From Mytilus trossulus (Eukaryota > Mollusca > Bivalvia > Mytilida > Mytilidae), in assembly GCF_036588685.1 (NCBI RefSeq), contig NC_086383.1, positions 37,270,171 through 37,334,170 on the forward strand: a stretch of DNA of 64,000 nt, read 5' to 3'. Position 1 is the first letter of the stretch. Each line of letters starts with the position of its first letter. Under the pieces are notes generated by a model that worked only from the letters and a program-made list of their open reading frames with translations, ran no database searches and was not told where the DNA came from. Shown here piece after piece: positions 54,111 to 64,000 of this stretch. The translations under genes and the position numbers were made by a program.

Positions 54111-55299
54111 AATAGTGATAAAACATTGTTCTCTTATCATTCCTCGCTCAAAAAGTTTAACCTAGCTTTAATGGAATCAACAAATACAAAATTGGCCAAA
54201 AATATAGGTTGAACTATCGCATGCTTTTGCACCCTACATTCAAAGAATTACATAAATCTGATTTTAGTACTTGTTAACTACATGGAAATGCAAACTTATT
54301 TCTCATTTTATAAAACAACATTAACAACAGATACATATTTCGATGTGGGAAAAACCTGATGTCTGGTCACATTGTGATAACAATAACAACGAAGATGCAG
54401 ACAAAATATGGTGGATTCACATATCCGTAGCAAGGAATTTCCTTTCTTCATACATTATATAAAACCAAGATAGTTATTGATTTCCAAAACGACCACTACG
54501 ATTATATAAGGAAGAGGAAAGCAACTACATAGCTTACTGTACACACCTAAAATACCAAAAATTATTCAGCACAGCAAGCTATACACTTCTCATTTTCGGT
54601 GAAAATAACATGCTTAAAGATTGTACTGGATGTTAATTTCAAAAAGTGGAAATTCAAAAATGATATCGCCTGAAAAGATCCAACGTTATAAAACCAATTA
54701 TCAATATGTGTGTTGCAAATCAGAATGGATACATGTATAAAGTTTATTAGAAACTGACATAACCCCAAAAGGAACACGACTCTAGTGACTGGACAATCTA
54801 TATAATATGCTGTGATCTACACGAGTTGAACAAATCTTGTTGAAATTAAAATGCAAACTATTCAGATTACTCAGTCAAAAACATGCGACTGAGTGGGCAG
54901 AGCCTATTAATATTCTTGGATTTTAGATGTGCAAATACTCTACTGCTGCCTACCAAACATTTATTGTTTTAAACCAAGTGTTGTTTTCTTTTATCTGACA
55001 AAATCAACATTGACACATTGCTGAAGTCACAAATGTGGTCTATTTGTTTCATTCGCACTCCCATTTATCTATTTTTAGGAACCCAAAACTAATATTGCAT
55101 GAATAAATAAAATTGACATATTGCTTTTAGTATGGGTCTTCAAAAAAGCCCAACATCCAGGTGTTTTGAACTAATCATATACTTATTTGATTTTTATACA
55201 GGGAGTTCTGATTAAGCAAATCGTAGTAATCTTCGCCTGTCGCCCATGTTATTGCAATCATTATAAAAGCAACAAATATAAAAAAAAACATTAATAAAG

Positions 55300-55620
55300 A
55301 TACACAAACATAATGGCGGGATATATAAGTACATATTCACTTCATATGTAAGGAAGAAACACAACAAGCTTATGGTGTATCCAAAAAAACATACTAGCAC
55401 GAATGAAAGTCAAGAATATATGAATTATCATTGAAGAATAACACAATGACGGGATGTATAAGTACAGAGTTCCGTCATTTGTAACAAAGAAACTAAAAAA
55501 TATAAGATCTAAGAAAAGCATCAGGGTAAATATGAAAGGCGAGAATTTCAAAATGTTTATAGAACAATAACACAATGACGGGATGTAAAAGTACAGAACT
55601 ACGTCAAATGGATACCACCA
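55300..55620 (+). repeat. Tandem repeat of about 131 bp, 2.4 units
   Basis: Units start at about 55308, 55441 and 55570 with ACACAATGACGGGATGTATA-like sequence, followed by AAGTACAGAGTTCCGTCA. The spacings are 133 and 129 bp. Minus-strand frames across it are repeat artefacts. Confidence 0.75.
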
Positions 55621-57801
55621 TTAACAGATTAATAAACTAAACAGTAAAAACAGTTATTCATTTAGACAACTAAAAGAATACTATACCACGTTATTAAGAG
55701 AGCAACAATATCAGTACCCAGAACCATTACCTCAAGATCATTGTGTATAATTTGTAAACTGTGTACGGCCTCTGTTGAAACAAGTAATCCTATAGATAAA
55801 CAAATACTTATACATTATATTTTTTTCTTTTATTTCTTTTTTATTCCTTTCTCGATTCGCGAATTAATTCAAAATATTCACTCGGGGGAATTTTATCTAA
55901 CATAACAAGTTGGTACATAAATCTGTGTGTTTATACACTTAAACATCTTGAAAACAACACAAACTCTTTTTACATTGATTTTTTTTAAATTTTAATACGT
56001 AAAATCTTTTTTAACTTATTTCGTTCTACATTATTTACATGATTAAGCTTTTCTAAGCATACGTGGAAATTAAGATACCAATCGTGCTAAAACAGAATAA
56101 GAACTGCGTCATTCACCGGTCATGAAACTGTTTTCATTTCAATCATTTCGTTGATCAAAACAAAACCAAACATCCTAATGTAATACATGTAATAATTGCT
56201 TTTGTATACATTACTGTCACCAAGAAGCTTAATTTTCAATTGATGAACCAATGCAAACTAGATTATTTACAAATCAATATTTTACAAATATTGATATTTA
56301 TCTTCAACTGCACACTGCAATAACACGAAACGTCATACGTTTTAGTCATATGCTTACAATTCAGTACATATTAGTAATATAACACTTCTCATATCATTCA
56401 TGTCATTCTGTAGACACGACATTGTCAGTTGATAAATCAAATTCGTATAACAAACGAAAACGGATACAAACCAATTATTTGTAACTTGAAGATGCTTTAA
56501 TTGAGTATGTTATATTAAAAACATTTAAATTAAGTTAGTGCTACAAAGTGTTAATTTCTTGGGTTGCAGTAGGTGATCAGTTACAAAGTAAATTACAAAA
56601 AAGTTTATTTTCATATATGATATAGGCTTCCACTTATGAATCATTCAATGTTTTATAAAAAAAACGGGTATTTGAATATAATGTCAGTACATTTTATAGG
56701 TCTGAACCAAAATTATGAAATGGGATATGAAGTGAGATATGAAATACTGATGATTCAGCATGAATTCGGTTATAAGTATAAGAATATTTGAATAAATGGC
56801 CGACTCACTTTTTGTTAAATGAAGATTTAAAAATTCACCAATGATTCAAAGACAACGGTCATCGAAATCATCAAAAGCAATACAGACATAATCTTAATAT
56901 CGAAGATTCAAAATGAAAATCTCGAAAGAATGGACGAAAGGAACACATCTGTTCTCAAAAGATGAAAAAAACATCGACATTTACCAAAGGAAGCTTATCA
57001 ATATTCTGTTGAACATAAATAATTAAAACCACCATAGCACAAAAACTAAAAGCATACAAAAGAGACAAAAAGACAAGCAACTGTCTAAATTTTGTAATAC
57101 ATGTCATTGCACTATAATAACATATATTTTTAAAGAAAAAATCAAATTCAACCTTTGTGTTTACAATCGGAGGTGGTCTCAGTTCCATATAGGTTCAAAG
57201 GAAAGTCAAATATAGTGTACATGTAAAAAGATTCACAGAGACAAAAGTTTAATCATCTCTTCCCTTGGTTTCTCCACATATTTTTTTTAGTCTTAGGTTA
57301 ATCGGTCATTCGATGATTCTCTTATAAACAAGCGTACGAATTAATAATCAGAACGGTTTCAATACTATGAAGTGTGCTGAATACATAACTAATACCCTGT
57401 TTTTGTCTTTTTGATTTAGCATTGTATCACTGTAAGGCACTTCAAACGGACGTTCTAATTTTTTGTTGTTGTCAGATCAAAATATGAAAATTAATGTTAA
57501 ACATTTATTCTCGTGGTTTACTAGATTGAGTAACAATTCTTTTCTTGACTATCCTTTCAATGATTTTGTTTTCACTTATTTTCGAATTGCGAGTTAAAGT
57601 CACGCAATGGTATTTATTTTTGACATGTTAAATTGCAAAAAAAATCGACAAAGCTTGACAGTTTCACTAGCGACGAACATCTCCGGGCTCTCTAGCTTTT
57701 TCAAACTGCCCTCATCCCCCCTTTTTGCCATCAAAACAACAACAAACTAATAGCCACAATTTAGCCAATATTACATATGTTACCGAGATTACCGTTCAAC
57801 A
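55621..57801. other. AT-rich intergenic block
   Basis: No gene, RNA or repeat partner recognised. The 77-codon minus frame at 56955-57188 is hydrophobic but isolated, and lacks any recognisable motif. Confidence 0.35.
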
Positions 57802-59756
57802 ACATAAAATAATATATAGATTAATTAATGCAATGTTCATAATGCTTGCAGAATATGTACATGACTTATATTTAATATCCTTTTATTACATTTTTGTTTC
57901 TCCTTTTTCTTTTAACATGAATTAACACTATGTAATTAGTGTGTTACCTTTCTCCTATTTTTATTCAATTGATTTATATCTAAAAAAAGATGTATATCAT
58001 AAAATCTTTAATTATTAAAGTTTAAACTTGAATGATGATTAGCTTAGATATACTTTACAACAGTTATTTCCCAATTTTTTGTTATAAGTTATTCATGCAT
58101 ACCATTTGTCCGTATTTATAAAGGAATACGACTTTAAAAAGAGTTTGATTATTAAAGGTATACTGGTTTAAACCTGATTCTGGATATAAAGATATTTTGA
58201 TAATATATCTAACTGCGTTTATCATATCAACTGATCATTTGAACAAAGTTTATATTTGAAAGAATAAGATTGGGATGTATTAATAACCAGTGAGTATTTT
58301 TTTAATTTCATGAATACTATATTTCATATAATTACCTTCTAGCCTTTTTATCATGTTTATGACTTATAAACCATATGAATGATTGCACTGTGTTTATATG
58401 ACTACTACAGTTAATACACATTTTAATATAAGAAGCCTGTGTATATATGTGCATATACGAGATACATTTTTGATATTAACTTTACGGGGTCGTTTGATAT
58501 TTTGTCGTTTTACAAATTGCGCAACAATAATTAAGAAATAATTCATGGGGCTTGAGTATATCTTGATGTTACCATGTCAAATATTTTACCCTGAGCGATA
58601 GCTAGCGATGGGTAAAATATCAGCATACAGGGACAACCCGTCGTAAATCTAGATATATTCAAGCCCCATGGATTATTTCGATTCTAATTAGACAAGTGCG
58701 GTCATTCTTTTAAATCGAAGCATTCTAGGTTGAGGCAAAAATTTGCCGTTCCCATAAATAAATGCACTATAAAATTGGTGTAAAAGAACGGAGCAAACTG
58801 AATTAGTGACATGCTTAAACTATTTACAATAACGTTATACTATTTCGATAGTTTTGGATGAATTTGAATGAGAAGTTACTAGTAATAAGTCTTTTATGAA
58901 AAAAAAATCATGCTTATTCCACATTTTAGCATCGTTTGTTTACGCTTCTTGTTATGATGATTTCTCGGTATCATAAGCAGGCATTTTCTCGTTAAATGCG
59001 TACATTCTTATGTCATTGTTCTATGTCGTCGGTAAGTTTATTCATAAACAAAGCATATGACGGGGGAGTACGATCGGAACAGCCCAGACTATATGTTCAT
59101 ACTTTACTACGGGTGTGTACTCAAAGCGTTTGAAGGACGTCATGTTAAAATAAGCTATGTTCCATGACTATAAATATTGATATTATAGAAGCATAATCCT
59201 GTATATTACATCTAATGATTTCAACCAATGGTTTAAAATATCTTCAAACCATCTTTTTTCATTGTACTTTTAACTATAATCATGATAATCATTAATGACT
59301 GCGTTATATTGTTTCTTTTTTAATTTAATTTCGAGTTTATGTAATGGTCAAGGATTAAAGTCATTACAATCTAAGCTTATATTATATGCGCTTTGATTTT
59401 GAACACAAAAGTATCGTGCATGACCTATTGATTACATAATTCAATGTTGAGTTCATAAAAAAATACTGGATCATCTTAATATATATAATATAGGTGCTGA
59501 TAAGGTTTAAATTTTGCCTCATTTTTCTCAGTCCTAATATGGTTTTGTTGGTTGCTTGACTATTGCATTTTGGCATTATCAGTATTTTTTTAATTTGGAC
59601 ATGCCTAGGTTGCGTGAGTCTATAGGTGCGATGATAGTTATTTTCGTATTTAATATCAACATCAACATCTTGTTATAAGCTACTAATGACGATGTTATTT
59701 TAGAACATTTGTACTTACATATTATGAGATATACTTGAGGGAGAAACCAAACTTAA
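57802..59756 (+). repeat. Duplicated segment, copy 1
   Basis: Matches 62045-64000 in direct orientation at about 99.5% (about ten substitutions or 1-base indels seen over 1.95 kb). The offset is constant at 4243-4244. Copy 1 continues to the right beyond the matched part, so the duplication may extend past the window end. No gene was found within it. Confidence 0.9.
58535..58679. mobile_element. Hairpin MITE with 28-bp terminal inverted repeats, copy 1
   Basis: Left GAAATAATTCATGGGGCTTG and right CAAGCCCCATGGATTATTTC are inverted with one mismatch, extending through ATATCT. An inner pair ATATTTTACCC / GGGTAAAATAT closes a second stem. Confidence 0.75.
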
Positions 59757-60751
59757 TATCTGATACATGAATTTATTTTCAGAAGAGATGGAACGACTAA
59801 TGTTTCTTCTATACATAATAAGTCAAGTGTGTAATGTAAAAAGCCAAAATACAGGTAGATGTACATGATATCTTATACTTAAATATAACATGAACATGAT
59901 AACGTATACACACATGAATAAATATTACATAAGAACGAAAATTACAGCTAGTGTCAATCATAAATAACTAACTAAGATAATCGATGATCATTTTCAAAAT
60001 TAAACAAAATGGTATAGTCAAAGTTATTCTTGCAGATAGTCATATCGTGGTCAATGTATATTTAAATGTAACATTTTGACGAATGTTCCGAATATGTTTA
60101 TCATTTAAACATATATATTCGCTTCAACCTTATTAAAATGCATTTCATGACATCTCATAATATATGTCGGGTCTTACATTCTCTACACAAAGTATGCAGC
60201 TGTTTTACTTTTCATATTAAAATATTTCATCAAACAATAAAATTATGATGCATGTACATGTATTAGTGCACTTGCATAAGGCTTATCAGGATTCAAACAT
60301 GCTCATTCAAAACATATTCTTAAAACATGTAATTTCTAATATCACAATATCTAAAAGCAAGATGCAAGAATGTTTCCAGTCATATTAAAGTGTCCGATTA
60401 ACAGTTATCAACTAACTAGTTTTCGACACCTCTGCCGTGTGCACACTAGTACATATATCTCCAATGCCTGTTAAATGTATATTGTAATCGACGACAGATA
60501 TTTTGTCAAAATATGACAAAAAATAAAAATGAGGCTATTCTTATGTCTTATACATTTGCATAAAATGTGGTGCCACATAGATAATGAATAATTATGTGTC
60601 AGAAATAACTGAAGATAAGAAATGAGACATTGTTATGACTTTTTTATTTGATGACGAAAGTCCATCGATAAGGCCTCCTTGATGATTAACTTTTTAACAT
60701 TTCGAAATTTAAATGTTCCATGACTGATCACATTGACCGACACCTCATAGC

Positions 60752-61110
60752 GAAAGCAAATTTACAGATCTAACATTGTTAGGTTGATGTTTAGACGAGT
60801 TGTATATATATATATCTTTTTTTGAGAGCCCAGGTGGTCGTGTGGTCTAGCGGGACGGCTGCAGTGCAGGCGATTTGGTGTCACGATATCACAGTAGCAT
60901 GGGTTCGAATCCCGGAGAGGGAAGAACCAAACATTTGCGAAAGCAAATTTACAGATCTAACATTGTTGGGTTGATGTTTAGACGAGTTGTATATACATTA
61001 TGTACACAGCCATGTATCACCATCATTGATGGCGATCCGATGGATACATCTGTTGTAGGGTTGTCACTGACTCAGACGTACTTATATATATATATATATA
61101 TATATATATG
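60752..61110 (+). repeat. SINE-derived units, plus orientation
   Basis: 60752-60800 is a SINE 3' end. 60816-60989 is a SINE lacking its leader, with A box TGGTCTAGCGG (60843-60853) and B box GGTTCGAATCC (60902-60912). The GATCCGATGG module follows, then a (TA)n run (61084-61109). The block 59757-60751 to the left has no recognised gene. Confidence 0.8.
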
Positions 61111-61113
61111 TTT

Positions 61114-62010
61114 ATAAGAACGTCTGAGTCAGTGACAACCCTACAACAGATGTATCCATCGGATCGCCATCAATGATGGTGATACATGGCTGTGTACATA
61201 ATGTATATACAACTCGTCTAAACATCAACCCAACAATGTTAGATCTGTAAATTTGCTTTCGCAAATTTTTGGTTCTTCCCTCGCCGGGATTCGAACCCAT
61301 GCTACTGTGATATCGTGACACCAAATCGCCTGCACTGCAGCCGTCCCGCTAGACCACACGCCCACCTGGGCTCTCAAAAAAAGAGCTTTCGGTGGCCATA
61401 TGTTACCTTTCCACGTCAGTTTTTATCTAGCGGCGTACTACAGTACATGATATATAAGGCATGAAGATGTTATTGTTACAGATCAGCTAAATTATCTATA
61501 GTAAAGGATCCTACAAATTAATGTAAGATACAGTCACAGAAAATAATTATATTCATAAGAACGTCTGAGTCAGTGACAACCCTACAACAGATGTATCCAT
61601 CGGATCGCCATCAATGATGGTGATACATGGCTGTGTACATAATGTATATACAACTCGTCTAAACATCAACCCAACAATGTTAGATCTGTAAATTTGCTTT
61701 CGCAAATTTTTGGTTCTTCCCTCGCCGGGATTCGAACCCATGCTACTGTGATATCGTGACACCAAATCGCCTGCACTGCAGCCGTCCCGCTAGACCACAC
61801 GACCACCTGGGCTCTCAAAAAAAAGAGCTTTCGGTGGCCATATGTTACCTTTCCACGTCAGTTTTTATCTAGCGGCGTACTACAGTACATGATATATAAG
61901 GCATGAAGATGTTATTGTTACAGATCAGCTAAATTATCTATAGTAAAGGATCCTACAAATTAATGTAAGATACAGTCACAGAAAATAATTATATTCATAA
62001 GAACGTCTGA
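61114..62010 (-). repeat. 441-bp SINE-derived tandem array, two full units plus a stub
   Basis: Equivalent bases fall at 61121, 61562 and 62004, giving periods of 441 and 442. Each unit on the minus strand contains leader, tRNA-like domain with both Pol III boxes, SINE body, and the ACACAGCC/GATCCGATGG module that solitary SINEs here lack. The third unit stops after a few bases, where 62011-62044 and then duplicated copy 2 begin. Confidence 0.85.
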
Positions 62011-62044
62011 GCATTCATGTTCACGATTCACAAACTTGAAAGCG

Positions 62045-64000
62045 ACATAAAATAATATATAGATTAATTAATGCAATGTGCATAATGCTTGCAGAATATG
62101 TACATGACTTATATTTAATATCCTTTTATTACATTTTTGTTTCTCCTTTTTTTTTTAACATGAATTAACACTATGTAATTAGTGTGTTACCTTTCTCCTA
62201 TTTTTATTCAATTGATTTATATCTAAAAAAAGATGTATATCATAAAATCTTTAATTATTAAAGTTTAAACTTGAATGATGATTAGCTTAGATATACTTTA
62301 CAACAGTTATTTCCCAATTTTTTGTTATAAGTTATTCATGCATACCATTTGTCCGTATTTATAAAGGAATACGACTTTAAAAAGAGTTTGATTATTAAAG
62401 GTATACTGGTTTAAACCTGATTCTGGATATAAAGATATTTTGATAATATATCTAACTGCGTTTATCATATCAACTGATCATTTGAACAAAGTTTATATTT
62501 GAAAGAATAAGATTGGGATGTATTAATAACCAGTGAGTATTTTTTTAATTTCATGAATATTATATTTCATATAATTACCTTCTAGCCTTTTTATCATGTT
62601 TATGACTTAAAAACCATATGAATGATTGCACTGTGTTTATATGACTACTACAGTTAATACACATTTTAATATAAGAAGCCTGTGTATATATGTGCATATA
62701 CGAGATACATTTTTGATATTAACTTTACGGGGTCGTTTGATATTTTGTCGTTTTACAAATTGCGCAACAATAATTAAGAAATAATTCATGGGGCTTGAGT
62801 ATATCGTGATGTTATCATGTCAAATATTTTACCCTGAGCGATAGCTAGCGATGGGTAAAATATCAGCATACAGGGACAACCCGTCGTAAATCTAGACATA
62901 TTCAAGCCCCCATGGATTATTTCGATTCTAATTAGACAAGTGCGGTCATTCTTTTAAATCGAAGCATTCTAGGTTGAGGCAAAAATTTGCCGTTCCCATA
63001 AATAAATGCACTATAAAATTGGTGTAAAAGAACGGAGCAAACTGAATTAGTGACATGCTTAAACTATTTACAATAACGTTATACTATTTCGATAGTTTTG
63101 GATGAATTTGAATGAGAAGTTACTAGTAATAAGTCTTTTATGAAAAAAAAATCATGCTTATTCCACATTTTAGCATCGTTTGTTTACGCTTCTTGTTATG
63201 ATGATTTCTCGGTATCATAAGCAGGCATTTTCTCGTTAAATGCGTACATTCTTATGTCATTGTTCTATGTCGTCGGTAAGTTTATTCATAAACAAAGCAT
63301 ATGACGGGGGAGTACGATCGGAACAGCCCAGACTATATGTTCATACTTTACTACGGGTGTGTACTCAAAGCGTTTGAAGGACGTCATGTTAAAATAAGCT
63401 ATGTCCCATGACTATAAATATTGATATTATAGAAGCATAATCCTGTATATTACATCTAATGATTTCAACCAATGGTTTAAAATATCTTCAAACCATCTTT
63501 TTTCATTGTACTTTTAACTATAATCATGATAATCATTAATGACTGCGTTATATTGTTTCTTTTTTAATTTAATTTCGAGTTTATGTAATGGTCAAGGATT
63601 AAAGTCATTACAATCTAAGCTTATATTATATGCGCTTTGATTTTGAACACAAAAGTATCGTGCATGACCTATTGATTACATAATTCAATGTTGAGTTCAT
63701 AAAAAAAATACTGGATCATCTTGATATATATAAATAGGTGCTGATAAGGTTTAAATTTTGCCTCATTTTTCTCAGTCCTAATATGGTTTTGTTGGTTGCT
63801 TGACTATTGCATTTTGGCATTATCAGTATTTTTTTAATTTGGACATGCCTAGGTTGCGTGAGTCTATAGGTGCGATGATAGTTATTTTCGTATTTAATAT
63901 CAACATCAACATCTTGTTATAAGCTACTAATGACGATGTTATTTTAGAACATTTGTACTTACATATTATGAGATATACTTGAGGGAGAAACCAAACTTAA
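62045..64000 (+). repeat. Duplicated segment, copy 2 (runs off the window)
   Basis: Same sequence as 57802-59756. Differences include a T-run length change near 62150, TTGATGTTACC against GTGATGTTATC near 62806, and one extra C near 62910. Confidence 0.9.
62778..62923. mobile_element. Hairpin MITE with 28-bp terminal inverted repeats, copy 2
   Basis: The copy of 58535-58679 carried by the segmental duplication, one base longer. Confidence 0.75.

Noticed and set aside
60826..60925. Functional tRNA gene
   Set aside because: Pol III A and B boxes are perfect, but the acceptor stem does not close and the sequence is one of several SINE copies.

Overview
This is a eukaryotic, AT-rich, intron-rich and repeat-rich window, most likely from a marine bivalve and probably a mytilid mussel. 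That inference rests on the dispersed repeat families, a tRNA-derived SINE with perfect A and B boxes, hammerhead-ribozyme repeats, a B-box (TRIM-like) gene, and a Rab32/38-type GTPase with metazoan intron structure. There are no operons or bacterial features. Genes were assembled by hand from splice sites and reading-frame phase; the organism name is inference.

Layout. 445-8822 is an 8.4-kb foldback-like element whose long inverted arms carry 22-bp tandem arrays; its interior is a patchwork of other repeats. A hammerhead ribozyme motif lies at 9610-9657. 10475-14576 (minus) is a complete five-exon gene for a 318-residue protein with four EF-hands. 16524-17312 is a LINE 3' end split by a SINE. 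17545-20152 (minus) holds four internal exons of a Rab32/38-like GTPase. 21055-23500 is an unusual CpG-dense repeat pair. 27929-33992 is an apparently intact BEL/Pao LTR retrotransposon (1802-residue polyprotein, LTRs that read as identical, 5-bp target duplication) inserted between two inverted repeats. 35493-39319 (plus) is a second EF-hand gene, a paralog of the first with the same exon lengths and phases but weaker calcium loops.

41030-45015 is a belt of SINE, hammerhead and LINE remnants. 45259-47190 is a B-box (TRIM-like) gene broken by three frameshifts. 50491-51770 is a decayed Tc1/mariner element. From 55300 to the end there is a short tandem array, a 4.24-kb tandem duplication (57802-62044, repeated from 62045 to beyond the window end), and between the copies a SINE-derived 441-bp tandem array with a near-palindrome.

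Functionally the window offers two calcium-sensor-like EF-hand paralogs and one membrane-traffic GTPase. Nothing in the sequence links them in one pathway. Most of the remaining DNA is mobile elements, several nested in one another. The most unusual items are the foldback element with higher-order 22-bp arrays, the two well-formed hammerhead motifs, the SINE-to-satellite conversion and the CpG-dense repeat pair.
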